In this document: one piece after another, positions 8,766 through 18,233 of the stretch
Layout of the letters: every line of letters begins with the position of its first letter
How positions within the stretch are numbered: the stretch's first letter is position 1
Assembly: GCA_030544685.1 (NCBI GenBank)
Contig: CP086683.1
Coordinates: forward strand, 2,790,001 to 2,854,000
Direction: 5' to 3'
Length of the DNA stretch: 64,000 nt
Source: Pseudomonas sp. B21_DOA
GTDB lineage: Bacteria; Pseudomonadota; Gammaproteobacteria; Pseudomonadales; Pseudomonadaceae
Translations under genes and position numbers: made by a program
The notes under the pieces: model-generated
Database searches by the model: none
The model's input: only the letters and a program-made list of their open reading frames with translations
Told to the model about the DNA's origin: nothing

Positions 8766-10635
8766 ATGAGTCACCCCTCACAGTTCAACCTGTTGCGCAC
8801 CCGGCGCTTTTTGCCCTTCTTTATTACCCAGTCGCTCGGCGCGTTCAACGACAATGTGTTCAAGCAGTCGTTGATCCTTGCCATCCTCTATCGGCTCACC
8901 ATCGAGGGCGACCGCTCGATCTGGGTCAACCTTTGCGCGCTGCTGTTTATCCTGCCGTTTTTCCTGTTCTCGGCGCTGGCGGGGCAGTTCGGGGAAAAAT
9001 TCGCCAAGGACGCGCTGATCCGTCTGATCAAACTCGCGGAAATCGCGATCATGGCCGTAGGATCGATCGGCTTCCTCTTCGATCACCTGTCGCTGATGCT
9101 GGTGGCGCTGTTTGCCATGGGCACGCACTCGGCGCTGTTCGGCCCGGTGAAGTATTCGATCCTGCCGCAGGCCTTGCGCGACGATGAACTGGTCGGCGGC
9201 AACGGTCTGGTGGAAATGGGCACGTTTCTGGCAATTCTCGCCGGCACCATCGGTGCCGGGATCATGATGTCGACCGAGCACTACGCGCCGGTAGTCTCCG
9301 CAGCGATCGTCGGCATTGCCGTGCTGGGTTATCTGGCCAGCCGCAGCATTCCGCGCGCGGCGGCCTCGTCGCCGGAGATGCGTCTGAACTGGAACATTTT
9401 CAGTCAATCCTGGGCGACCCTGAAACTCGGTCTGGGCCAGACGCCAGCGGTGTCACGCTCGATTGTCGGCAACTCGTGGTTCTGGTTCGTCGGGGCGATT
9501 TACCTGACGCAGATCCCGGCCTACGCCAAGGAATGGATGCACGGTGACGAAACCGTGGTTACGTTGATTTTGACGGTGTTCTCGGTAGGGATCGCACTGG
9601 GTTCGATGCTCTGCGAGAAGCTCTCCGGGCGCAAAGTCGAGATCGGCCTGGTGCCGTTTGGCTCGTTTGGCCTGACCGTGTTCGGCCTGTTGCTGTGGTG
9701 GCATTCCGGGGAATCCCGGACAGCGTCACCGGCCATAGCTGGGTTGCCGTGTTGGGCTTCGTGCACACCTGGGCGGTGTTGATCGACATCCTTGGCCTCG
9801 GCATTTTCGGTGGCTTCTACATTGTGCCGCTGTACGCGCTGATTCAGTCGCGCACGGCTGAAAACGAACGGGCGCGGGTGATTGCCGCCAACAACATTCT
9901 CAACGCGCTGTTTATGGTGGTGTCGGCGATTGTTTCGATCGTCTTGTTGAGCGTCGCCAAACTGTCGATCCCGCAACTGTTCCTGGTGGTGTCGCTGCTG
10001 AACATCGGCGTCAACGCTTACATCTTCAAGATCGTTCCGGAATTCAGCATGCGCTTCATGATCTGGCTGCTCAGCCATTCCATGTACCGCGTCGAACACC
10101 GCAACCTTGAAGCGATCCCGGACGAAGGCGCGGCGCTGCTGGTGTGCAACCACGTGTCGTTTGTTGACGCCTTGCTCATCGGCGGTGCCGTGCGTAGGCC
10201 AATTCGCTTTGTCATGTACTACAAGATCTACAACCTGCCGGTGTTGAACTTTATCTTCCGCACGGCGGGCGCTATCCCGATTGCCGGGCGTCAGGAAGAT
10301 ATCCAGATCTACGAAAAAGCCTTCGCCCGCATCGCTCAGTATCTGAAGGACGGTGAGCTGGTGTGCATTTTCCCGGAGGGCAAATTGACCGCCGATGGCG
10401 AGATCAATGAGTTTCGCGGCGGCGTGACGCGGATTCTCGAAGAGACCCCGGTGCCGGTGATTCCGCTGGCGCTGCAAGGATTGTGGGGAGTTTCTTCAGT
10501 CGCGATCCGAACAAGGGCTTGTTCCATCGCTTGTGGTCGCGGGTGACGCTGGTGGCGGGGCCGGCGATTACCGAAGGGACCGAGCCGGCGAAGTTGCAGG
10601 TGTTGGTGGGGGAATTGCGCGGATCCGTTAGATAG
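8766..10635 (+). CDS. Lysophospholipid transporter/1-acyl-glycerophosphate acyltransferase fusion, two apparent frameshifts
   Basis: A reconstructed 623-aa protein. The N-terminal 400 or so residues form an LplT-like MFS domain (FFITQSLGAFNDNVFKQSL). The C-terminal part is a PlsC acyltransferase with the catalytic HX4D box (NHVSFVD) and the FPEGKLT box. Unlike E. coli Aas there is no acyl-ACP synthetase domain. It probably re-acylates lysophospholipids flipped to the inner leaflet. The printed reading frame breaks twice: at G4 9708-9711 (five G restore HSGGIPDSV) and at G4 10485-10488 (five G restore LWGSFFSRDPNKG). Both are one-base losses in a G5 run, which points to sequencing error. The stop is TAG 10633-10635. 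Confidence 0.85.
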
Positions 10636-10651
10636 TCGTTGACTGGACGGC

Positions 10652-10733
10652 CCTCATCGCTGGCAAGCCAGCTCCCACAGGTTCGATGGTGTACACCCAT
10701 CTTGTGGGAGCTGGCTTGCCAGCGATGGGGCCG
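10652..10733. repeat. REPIN, GCTGGC/GCCAGC type
   Basis: Inverted copies of TCGCTGGCAAGCCAGCTCCC flank a 26-bp spacer. The element lies between the convergent acyltransferase and SMR genes, where it could also end transcription from both sides. Confidence 0.9.
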
Positions 10734-10738
10734 GTGGC

Positions 10739-11053
10739 CTAAGCGCTGACCTTGAGCCCGATCAACCCGGTAACGATCAACGCCACACTTACCAGCCGAA
10801 TCAACGCCATCGATTCACCAAACAAAATGATCCCGGCGATCACCGTGCCCACGGCACCGACACCGGTCCAGATCGCATACGCCGTACCCAACGGCAATTC
10901 CTTCATCGCCAGACCGAGCAAACCAAGGCTGATGGCCATGGCGGCAACGGTGAGGGCGGTGGGGAGCGGGCGGGTGAAGCCGTCGGTGTATTTCAGGCCG
11001 ACGGCCCAGCCGACTTCGAACAGGCCGGCGCAAAACAGAATGATCCAGGACAT
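10739..11053 (-). CDS. sugE: SMR-family guanidinium exporter (Gdx/SugE)
   Basis: A 104-aa protein with four membrane helices. It has the SMR active-site glutamate in helix 1 ([12 protein letters not shown]) and the Gdx-type helix 4. SMR proteins of this subtype export guanidinium in exchange for protons. The ATG at 11053 lies 6 bases after GGAGG. The leader carries a guanidine-II riboswitch, which supports guanidinium rather than quaternary ammonium as the natural substrate. Confidence 0.92.
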   Translation of the reverse strand: MSWIILFCAGLFEVGWAVGLKYTDGFTRPLPTALTVAAMAISLGLLGLAMKELPLGTAYAIWTGVGAVGTVIAGIILFGESMALIRLVSVALIVTGLIGLKVSA

Positions 11054-11073
11054 GCACAACCTCCATCGATTGA

Positions 11074-11125
11074 CGGGGTCGTCCCCAGATTAATGACTCG
11101 ATCGAGCCGCAGGGTCGTCCCCGCG
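11074..11125 (-). promoter_or_regulatory. Guanidine-II (mini-ykkC) riboswitch
   Basis: On the minus strand, two hairpins each carry an ACGA tetraloop closed by G:C pairs. The first is a 7-bp stem CGCGGGG-ACGA-CCCTGCG (plus-strand 11108-11125). The second has a core GGGG-ACGA-CCCC extended by one T:G pair (11074-11087). Paired ACGR-loop hairpins a short distance apart are the signature of the guanidine-II class. The second hairpin ends about 10 bases before the GGAGG of the SMR exporter gene, fitting control of translation initiation by guanidine. Confidence 0.88.
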
Positions 11126-11172
11126 TTGCGCAATATAGTGACGAGCATTAACCCGAGGATCAAGTTTTCAGC

Positions 11173-12138
11173 TCAGTCGGCAGCGCGTTGCGCGAGGTTG
11201 TCGCGGTCTTCCTTCTCGCTCATGCGCCGGAAGTACGTCGACAGCAGCGCCCCGGAAATGTTGTGCCAGACGCTGAACAGCGCACTCGGCACTGCCGCCA
11301 GCGGCGAGAAGTGCGCACTGGCCAATGCCGCGCCCAAGCCCGAATTCTGCATGCCGACTTCCAGTGCCAGCGACTTGCGCTGAGCCAGCGGCAGGCCGAA
11401 CAGGCGCCCGGTAAAGTAGCCGAGCAGATAACCGAAGCTGTTGTGCAGCATGACCACGGCCATGATCAATAGGCCGGACTCGGCGATTTTCGCCTGACTC
11501 GCCGCGACCACGGCGGTGACGATAATCACGATGCTGACCACCGACACCAGCGGCAACACATCCACCGCATGCCGCACCTTGTCGCCGAGCAAACGCTGCG
11601 CGACCACGCCGAGAACGATCGGCAGCAGCACCACTTGCAGGATTGACCAGAACAGCTCCATGAACGACACCGGCAACCACGCCGAGGCCAGCAGCCAGAT
11701 CAGTGCCGGGGTCAGCAGCGGAGCGAGGAGGGTGGTGACAGCGGCAATCGCCACGGAAAGCGCCAGATCACCGCGCGCCAGCCAAGTCATCACGTTTGAC
11801 GAGGTGCCGCTCGGGCAGCAGCCGACCAGAATCACCCCGACGGCGATTTCCGGCGGCAGGTGGAACACCTGGCAGAGTAACCAGGCCACACCGGGCATGA
11901 TCACGAAATGAGCAATCACGCCCAGCGCCACCCGCCACGGATGGCGGGCAACGGCGGCGAAATCGTCGAGTTTGAGGGTCAGGCCCATGCCGAACATCAC
12001 CAGACCCAGCAGCGGTACGATCGCGCTTTTCAGGCCGATGAACCACGCCGGTTGCAGGAAGGCCACGACGGCGAATATCAGAACCCAGTAAGCGAAGGTA
12101 TTGCCGACAAAGCGGCTGAGTGCAGCCAATGCGCGCAT
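11173..12138 (-). CDS. Bile acid:sodium symporter (BASS) family transporter
   Basis: A 321-aa inner-membrane protein with about nine to ten helices. It shows BASS features: GLVMFGMGLTLKLDDF, then VGVILVGCCPSGTSSNVMTWLARGD with the Na+-site-like CPSGTSSN motif, and an EVGMQNSGLGAALA segment. Bacterial members move organic anions with sodium. ATG 12138 is chosen because AAGGA precedes it; the in-frame ATG at 12174 adds a polar, unconserved leader. The substrate is unknown. Confidence 0.88.
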   Translation of the reverse strand: MRALAALSRFVGNTFAYWVLIFAVVAFLQPAWFIGLKSAIVPLLGLVMFGMGLTLKLDDFAAVARHPWRVALGVIAHFVIMPGVAWLLCQVFHLPPEIAVGVILVGCCPSGTSSNVMTWLARGDLALSVAIAAVTTLLAPLLTPALIWLLASAWLPVSFMELFWSILQVVLLPIVLGVVAQRLLGDKVRHAVDVLPLVSVVSIVIIVTAVVAASQAKIAESGLLIMAVVMLHNSFGYLLGYFTGRLFGLPLAQRKSLALEVGMQNSGLGAALASAHFSPLAAVPSALFSVWHNISGALLSTYFRRMSEKEDRDNLAQRAAD

Positions 12139-12174
12139 GGCTTGATCCTTATTTTTGGTTACACCACAAAACAT

Positions 12175-12264
12175 TGTGGGAGCGAGCCTGCTCGCGAATG
12201 CGGTGAGCCAGACACATTAATGTTGACTGGCACACCGCATTCGCAAGCAGGCTCGCTCCCACAG
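12175..12264. repeat. REPIN
   Basis: Inverted REPs (GTGGGAGCGAGCCTGCTCGCGAATGCGG and its partner) with a spacer containing ATTAATGTTGACTGG. A related spacer word (ATCAATGTTGA) recurs in the elements at 30431 and 34770, so these belong to one REPIN family. Confidence 0.92.
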
Positions 12265-12282
12265 GTTAAATACTCGTCAGAG

Positions 12283-13203
12283 TCAGATCCCCTGCGGCAT
12301 CTCTTCCCCACCCAACGCTTCAACCAGCGCCGGCAGGAAATCGCCGAAGGTCAGCATCATCAGCGTGAAGCTGGCATCCAGTTGGCCCAGGGCTTCGTCG
12401 CCGCCGTCCTGTTCCGCCTGATCCTGCAACAGATCCTCGAACTTCAGGCGCTTGACGGTCATCTTGTCGTCGAGCATGAACGACAGTTTGTCCTGCCAGG
12501 CCAGCGACAGCTGAGTGACGACTTTGCCGGTGCTCAGGTGCAGCTGGATTTCCTCGCTGGTCAGGTCCTGGCGCTTGCAGCGGACGATGCCGCCGTCTTC
12601 GTGGGTGTCGCGCAGTTCACACTCATCCAGCACATAAAAATCGTCGGCGGCTTTCTGTGTGGTGACCCACTCGGTCATCACCGCAGTCGGTGCCATTTTC
12701 ACGGTCAATGGGCGCACGGGCAGGGTGCCGATCACTTCGCGCAGGGTCGACAGCAGGTCTTCGGCGCGTTTCGGGCTGGCCGAGTTGACCAGGATCAGGC
12801 CCTGTTTCGGCGCGATGGCGGCGAAGGTCGACGAACGACGAATGAACGCGCGCGGCAGGAACGCCTGGATGATTTCATCCTTGATCTGATCGCGCTCCTT
12901 CTTATAGACCTTGCGCATCTGCTCGGCTTCGATCTCTTCGACCTTTTCCTTGACGGCGTCACGCACGACGCTGCCCGGCAGAATACGTTCTTCCTTGCGC
13001 GCAGAGATCAGCAGGAAATCGCCGCTGACGTGCACCAGCGGCGCATCTTCGCCCTTGCCGAAGGGTGCGACGAAACCGTAAGTGGTCAGCTCCTGGCTTG
13101 CACACGGCCGCGCCAGTTTGGTCGCCAGTGCAGTTTCCAGCGCCTCGGCATCGACAGGCAGGTCTTGGGTCAGGCGATAGATCAGCAGGTTCTTGAACCA
13201 CAT
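12283..13203 (-). CDS. rdgC: Recombination-associated protein RdgC
   Basis: A 306-aa protein matching RdgC over its full usual length: [13 protein letters not shown] at the start, [16 protein letters not shown], the basic [20 protein letters not shown] segment, and a C-terminal [17 protein letters not shown]. RdgC forms a DNA-encircling ring dimer and modulates RecA-dependent recombination at the nucleoid. ATG 13203 is the family start. A GGAG lies about 12 bases upstream, rather far but acceptable. Confidence 0.95.
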   Translation of the reverse strand: MWFKNLLIYRLTQDLPVDAEALETALATKLARPCASQELTTYGFVAPFGKGEDAPLVHVSGDFLLISARKEERILPGSVVRDAVKEKVEEIEAEQMRKVYKKERDQIKDEIIQAFLPRAFIRRSSTFAAIAPKQGLILVNSASPKRAEDLLSTLREVIGTLPVRPLTVKMAPTAVMTEWVTTQKAADDFYVLDECELRDTHEDGGIVRCKRQDLTSEEIQLHLSTGKVVTQLSLAWQDKLSFMLDDKMTVKRLKFEDLLQDQAEQDGGDEALGQLDASFTLMMLTFGDFLPALVEALGGEEMPQGI

Positions 13204-13361
13204 GGGGCGAGTCACTCCTTTATACAAAGGGGGCATTATTGTCTTCGCCGGGGCATAGGCCAACCCTTCTCTAAGCCTTTGGAAGGCCTCGGAAAATTAT
13301 TTAAAAAAGTGCTTGCCAGAGGTTGGGGTGCTCCGTAGAATGCGCGCCACACCGAAGCGAA

Positions 13362-13437
13362 GGGTGATTAGCTCAGCTGGGAGAGCGTCTGCCTTACAAG
13401 CAGAATGTCGGCGGTTCGATCCCGTCATCACCCACCA
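13362..13437 (+). tRNA. tRNA-Val (TAC), copy 1
   Basis: A 76-nt cloverleaf with encoded CCA. The acceptor arms GGGTGAT/ATCACCC pair, the anticodon loop reads CTTACAA (anticodon TAC), and the T loop has GGTTCGATCCC. Confidence 0.95.
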
Positions 13438-13456
13438 TTCGTTTCAAGTGTTTAGC

Positions 13457-13533
13457 GCAGCGGTAGTTCAGTCGGTTAGAATACCGGCCTGTCACGCCGG
13501 GGGTCGCGGGTTCGAGTCCCGTCCGCTGCGCCA
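13457..13533 (+). tRNA. tRNA-Asp (GTC), copy 1
   Basis: A 77-nt tRNA with acceptor GCAGCGG/CCGCTGC, anticodon loop CTGTCAC (GTC), variable loop after GCCGG with the G5 run at 13499-13503, and encoded CCA. It follows tRNA-Val by 19 bases, so the two are probably co-transcribed. Confidence 0.95.
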
Positions 13534-13573
13534 TATTCGGTAACCTGGACCACTGAACGCCAGGTCGCCACGG

Positions 13574-13598
13574 AAAAACCCGCTGAAGCGGGTTTTTT
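13574..13598 (+). terminator. Intrinsic terminator after first tRNA pair
   Basis: A CCCGC-TGAA-GCGGG hairpin is followed by six T, with a mirrored A tract. Confidence 0.85.
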
Positions 13599-13721
13599 CT
13601 GTCTCAAGGTTGTACCCGCGGGATGTATCGTTTCACCGGTTTTCAGATTTTTTGAAAAATATTCAATTAAATCAACACTTTACGAAAACATGTGGCATAA
13701 TGCGCCCCGTAACGAAGCAAA

Positions 13722-13797
13722 GGGTGATTAGCTCAGCTGGGAGAGCGTCTGCCTTACAAGCAGAATGTCGGCGGTTCGATCCCGTCATCACCCACCA
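13722..13797 (+). tRNA. tRNA-Val (TAC), copy 2
   Basis: Identical to the copy 360 bp upstream. It is preceded by its own AT-rich leader (TTTACGAAAACATGTGGCATAAT) that looks like a separate promoter, with GCATAAT as a candidate -10 element. Confidence 0.95.
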
Positions 13798-13816
13798 TTC
13801 GTTTCAAGCGTTTCGC

Positions 13817-13892
13817 GCAGCGGTAGTTCAGTCGGTTAGAATACCGGCCTGTCACGCCGGGGTCGCGGGTTCGAGTCCCGTCCGCTGCGCCA
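13817..13892 (+). tRNA. tRNA-Asp (GTC), copy 2, one base short
   Basis: Same acceptor, anticodon and T arms as copy 1, but 76 nt instead of 77: the G run after the anticodon stem is G4 (13859-13862) where copy 1 has G5. This leaves a 4-nt variable loop. Duplicate tRNA-Asp genes in one genome are normally identical, so a missing base in the assembly is likely; a functional variant is possible. Confidence 0.9.
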
Positions 13893-13932
13893 TATTCGGT
13901 ATCTGGAACTGAACGCCAGACACCAACGGAAA

Positions 13933-13954
13933 GCCCGCCTTGTGCGGGCTTTTT
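13933..13954 (+). terminator. Intrinsic terminator after second tRNA pair
   Basis: Hairpin GCCCGC-CTTGT-GCGGGC followed by five T. Confidence 0.88.
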
Positions 13955-13981
13955 GCTGTCTGCGATTTATAAATCGTCGCG

Positions 13982-15150
13982 CTACTGCGCCGCATTGCGG
14001 GCATGCCGATAATCGCTCACCGCCTCATACACCGCCCTGCGCAAGCGATTGATCCCGCCAATCGGCCGATGCGCCTCGATGCCGAACCACGGATTGAACG
14101 ACAGGTTGTCGCATTGCACATTTAGCGCCGGCGTGTCGAAGTCCTGCGCGGGCAGGGTGATCCGCGCCACGGTTTCAAACGGTGCATCCTGCTCACGCCA
14201 CTCAATGCTGGTGTCCTCGATCGGCATGTAGTTGTTCGCGTCCTGGCGCTGGATCTGCAGGGCGAAGCACGCCGGCACCCGATCCGTCGACAACTGCTGA
14301 TTCAGTGCGCTGCGCAGGAAATTCGGCAAGTCGTGATTCTGTTTGGGCAGCATATACGCCGGGCAACGCTCCGGATCCGGCACGACGCGGAACTTGGCAT
14401 TGGCCTCACCGAATTTGTAAGGCGATACCGAGAAGTAGGTCGTCGCGGTCGGGCTGTCCGGCGGTGCTGACAGGGTTGCCAGCGCAATGAATAGATGACG
14501 GACCTGCCAAGTGCGCGGATCCCATGTCGGAAAAAACGCCATGACCTTCTTGCCATCAGCCTGCGCCGCCACATTCTGACGGTACTCGGCGACATCGCTG
14601 ACAAAGAAATTCGGATGGCTGAACATCACGAAATCCTGTTCATGCTGGTCCTGGCGACTGCCGAGCAGTTGCGTGCCAGGAACCTCAAGCAACTTGATCG
14701 CCATCCCGCGCGCGTCGCGAATGCTGTCGAATTGCGGATAGGCATTGCCGTTGGACAACCGGATCAGCGCTTGCCAGGTCTTGCCCGGCTCGCTGAACAC
14801 ACCCTGTCGCAGCGATTGCGCCAGTTCCGGTAACACCTGCACTTGCGCCTTCACGCAGCCATGCGCCTTGGCGTGAGCATCGCGCAGATAACGCGTGGGT
14901 TCGCGGTGCTGGTCGACGATGCGCACTGCGGTTTGGATGACGTCCTGGGTCATCGCCGCTTCGCCTGCTGGAATCTGTTCCTGCGCCGACACCGGCCCGC
15001 GATGCTGCCAGGCAAACCACGCGGTGGCGATGGCCCAGCCGAGCAGGGTTATGATCAGCAGGATCAGCAGCGTCTTGCCAAGCAAGCGTCCCAGCCAAAG
15101 CCAGAAACGCGCGAGTGGCGGCAGTTCCTTTTGAATGTCGGCATGATCAT
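13982..15150 (-). CDS. Membrane-anchored catalase-family protein, one apparent frameshift
   Basis: About 389 aa after reconstruction. One N-terminal membrane helix (LLILLIITLLGWAIATAWFAW) is followed by a catalase-like core: RDAHAKAHGCVKAQ, a short ARGMAIKLL segment, HEQDFVMFSHPNFF. The core is much shorter than in true catalases. Such proteins are called catalase-related or small haem peroxidases. The ATG at 15150 overlaps the TGA of the upstream cytochrome gene (ATGA) and follows GGAGG. Its frame joins the body only if one base is added near 15142, giving MIMADIQKELPPLARFW. The pair with a di-haem cytochrome suggests a shared periplasmic peroxide or oxygenase role. Confidence 0.75.
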
Positions 15151-16965
15151 GGCAACTGCGCCTCCAGTGGTCCGCCCAATACTTTCAGATATTCGAGCAA
15201 CGCCCAGCGCTCCTGGGGTTGCAAGAGTCGGCCGATCACCCCGTTGCCGCGTGCGCCGGCGCGGAATTCGTGGCCGCTGTTGCGGTTGCCGCTGACGCGC
15301 GTGTCGAACAGAAAACCGTTGGTGAACGCCTCGGTGCGATAGCCGAGATGGCGCGGGTCGTATTCGACCGTGCCTTTATAGAAGGTCGTCGCACGCTCGT
15401 CCTGCGGTGACAGCAACTGATAGATGCTCGGCACTGAACCGTTGTGCAGAAACGGCGCAGTCGCCCACACGCCCGCCAGCGGCCGGGCTTTGTAAGCGAC
15501 TTTTTCGCGCACCCCGATCGGCAGGCCGAAACCATCCATGCGCGATTTTTCTTCCGGCGTGATCTTCGCTTCTTGATAGGCACGGTTTTCCACGAACGCG
15601 GTGACGTAAGCCAGGCCCTTGGCCACCGACAATTGGCTCAGATCAAGCGGCGCTTTAGGTTCGGGGTGCAGTCTGACGTCCATCTTTTCCAGCTCTTTGA
15701 CCTCCCATTGCAGGGCGGTGAGGTCGAAACGGTGGCTGGCGATGTTGTTGGCCGCGTTCGGATCTGTGCCGATCATCTCCAAGGGAATCATGTGCAAGTG
15801 CTGCACCCAGCGTTCGCCTTCCTGGGATTGACGCGGGACATGACAGCCGGCGCAGTTTTCCGCGAACAGCGCGCGGCCTTTGGCGGCCAGCGGCTTGTCG
15901 ATCGCACCGAACAGATCTTCCGGCCAGGTTGGCGGCTTCAGCTGTTGCAAGGTTTCTTCGATGGCGTGCAGATCACGCACGCGCACGCTGGAGGGTAGCG
16001 CTCAGCGCCTTGCAGCGGTTGGCCGTTGCCATCGAAAAAGTTCAGCGTGGCACCGACGCCGAGCGCCTCGCCGATATTTCGTGCCATTGGCTGCTGGGCC
16101 GAGCCGTTCCACTGCACCCAGTCGAACGTCCACATGTCCCACAGTTGCGGATAATCCACCGGGGCATCGGCTACGCGGTAGTTGGCAGGGAAATCGCATC
16201 GCCGAAGGTGGCGTTGGCAATCCGGCCGAACGCATCGGTGCGCCCCGGGCCTTCCTCGGTCGGATAGAGGCCGCGATGCGTGTCGTTCCAGGCCACTTTG
16301 ACGAAGGTGTTCAGTGAGGTCTTGAACTCGCTGCGCAATTGTTCGCGGCGCGCTTCGTAATCATCTCCGAGCACCTGACGGGCGAAGCGCTCGAATTTCC
16401 ATGGGTTGTAGTAAGTCGAGGCGAGACTGGCGACCAGGGCCTGTCCGAAGCTGCCACCGCGCAACGTAGGAACGCTGGAAGGCAATACGTGTTGCGCGGC
16501 ACCGCCATCGATGCGCACGACCTGACCTTTGAAGCGCAACTCGCCGGTGTGGCAAGCGGCGCACGTGATGTCCAGATAGTGCTCGGAAGCGTTGACGGGA
16601 TTCTGGTGCCGGGCAAAACCGACGGGGAGGTTGCCGGGGTTGTTCGCGCTCGCTTTCTGCTGCGGGTCGACCAGAAAACCGAAGCGGGCGAGGTATTCGG
16701 AGGAGGCGAAGCGCTGTTCGGAGAAGGGCAATTCCAGTGCCTGAAACCACTCGTAGCGCAGGCCTTTGACTTGCGTGCCCTGCGGCGTGAAGTAGTAAGT
16801 CTGGCGTTGCGCTTCGCTCCACTGATCCAGGTAGCGCACCTGCTGGGGTGGGGTGTAGAAGGGCAGTTTCGGGTTGGCGACGTAATAGACGATCACTGCA
16901 AGAGCGATTACCGCCAGCACGATCACCACAGCGAGAACGCGGGATAAGAGGCGCAAGTTGAACAT
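15147..16965 (-). CDS. Di-haem c-type cytochrome (peroxidase/RoxA-like), two apparent frameshifts
   Basis: About 606 aa after reconstruction. There is an N-terminal membrane anchor (VLAVVIVLAVIALAVIVYYV) and two haem-c attachment motifs, CAACH in the first half and CAGCH in the second. Long spacing and segments such as DITCAACHTGELRFKG and GVWATAPFLHNGSVPS are typical of the large di-haem cytochrome c peroxidase/rubber-oxygenase-like group. The printed frame breaks at about 16184 (one base missing in CTGCC-AAC; restores DAISLP..NYRVADAPVDYPQLWD) and at G3 15993-15995 (restores ERYPSSVRVRDLHAIEE). It overlaps the catalase-like gene by ATGA, so the two are translationally coupled. The physiological substrate is unknown. 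Confidence 0.78.
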
Positions 16966-17225
16966 CCTTGTCGAATTGTTGCGCTGTTATGCCTGAGCCG
17001 TGCGGGCTGGGCAAGTGGCCATTACGCCAGATGTTGAGCCGTGAGCCGATAAGCCTTGTCGTCCACGGATGACAGAAGCTTCATCCAGCCGCTGCCCAAA
17101 TGCGTTTTAATCCCTGAACTTATCGGAAGATTCCTGCTCTCATGCCGGTAGCCATTGGTCGTGGCGGCCTGATAAGCTCGCGGCTTTACTCGATTGCCCA
17201 TTCGGCGCATGAACAAGGAAATAGC

Positions 17226-17942
17226 ATGAAACAGCATCGGTTGGCGGCGGCGGTAGCCCTGGTTAGCCTGGTACTCGCGGGTTGTGACTCGCAGACCAGC
17301 GTAGAGCTGAAAACCCCGGCGCAAAAAGCTTCCTACGGCATCGGCCTGAACATGGGCAAAAGCCTTGCCCAGGAAGGCATGGATGATCTGGACTCCAAAG
17401 CGGTAGCCCAGGGCATCGAAGATGCCGTTGGCAAGAAAGAACAGAAGCTGAAAGATGAAGAGCTGGTCGAAGCCTTCGCCTCGCTGCAAAAGCGTGCTGA
17501 AGAGCGCATGGCCAAGATGAGCGAAGAGTCGGCAGCCGCCGGCAAGAAATTCCTCGAAGAGAATGGCAAGAAAGCCGGTGTAACCACCACCGCTTCGGGC
17601 CTGCAGTACGAAGTAGTGAAGAAAGCCGATGGCCCACAGCCTAAGCCGACCGACGTCGTCACTGTTCACTACACCGGCAAGCTGACCAACGGCACCGTAT
17701 TCGACAGCTCCGTCGAGCGCGGCAGCCCGATCGATTTGCCAGTCAGTGGCGTGATCCCGGGTTGGGTTGAAGGTCTGCAACTGATGCACGTTGGCGAGAA
17801 GTACAAACTGTACATCCCTAGCGATCTGGCTTACGGCGCACAGTCGCCAAGCCCGGCAATCCCGGCCAACTCGGTTCTGGTTTTCGACCTGGAACTGCTG
17901 GCCATCAAGGATCCAGCCAAAGAAGACGCCGCTGCCAAGTAA
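17226..17942 (+). CDS. FKBP-type peptidyl-prolyl isomerase lipoprotein (FkpA/Mip-like)
   Basis: A 238-aa protein. A signal peptide ends in a lipobox (LVLAGC), so the mature protein is probably a lipoprotein. An N-terminal helical dimerisation domain (ASYGIGLNMGKSLAQ) leads to an FKBP domain (VTVHYTGKLTNGTVFDSS, GVIPGWVEGLQLMHVGEKYKLYIPS, YG). It catalyses proline isomerisation and assists folding in the envelope. The start is at ATG 17226, after AAGGAA; upstream in-frame codons give no signal peptide. Confidence 0.92.
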   Translation: MKQHRLAAAVALVSLVLAGCDSQTSVELKTPAQKASYGIGLNMGKSLAQEGMDDLDSKAVAQGIEDAVGKKEQKLKDEELVEAFASLQKRAEERMAKMSEESAAAGKKFLEENGKKAGVTTTASGLQYEVVKKADGPQPKPTDVVTVHYTGKLTNGTVFDSSVERGSPIDLPVSGVIPGWVEGLQLMHVGEKYKLYIPSDLAYGAQSPSPAIPANSVLVFDLELLAIKDPAKEDAAAK

Positions 17943-17958
17943 CACGCAACGGCTCGAA

Positions 17959-17988
17959 AACAACGCCTCGCTTATGCGGGGCGTTGTT
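17959..17988 (+). terminator. Stem-loop after the FKBP gene
   Basis: A 13-bp stem (AACAACGCCTCGC/GCGGGGCGTTGTT, one wobble) with TTAT loop lies 17 bases after the stop codon. No T run follows, so it may act as a 3'-end stabiliser or a weak terminator. Confidence 0.6.
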
Positions 17989-18190
17989 GCATCTGCAGGT
18001 CAGGGAAGGTAAACAGAGCGAACTGACGCCGTTCAACACAGTCATAGCTTTGAGGCTGCCCGCACTAGACGCCCTGAGCCGCCAAGTCAATGAAATATTG
18101 GGCTTTTTATGTGAGTAAAAAACGCCCGATCTAAGCGCAGCCCTTATGAAACGGGGCTCTCAGCGTTGAAAAGCAGCTCTGTTCACAAGG

Positions 18191-18213
18191 TTATCCACAA
18201 TTTGTGTGGATAA
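18191..18213. promoter_or_regulatory. Two perfect DnaA boxes in inverted orientation
   Basis: TTATCCACA (18191-18199) and TGTGGATAA (18205-18213) are both exact consensus DnaA boxes, facing each other across 5 bases, 20 bp before the DUF1232 gene. The rest of the 291-bp gap (17943-18233) holds only the stem-loop above and no gene I can support. Confidence 0.7.
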
Positions 18214-18233
18214 CATTTCAACAGGAAGAATAG

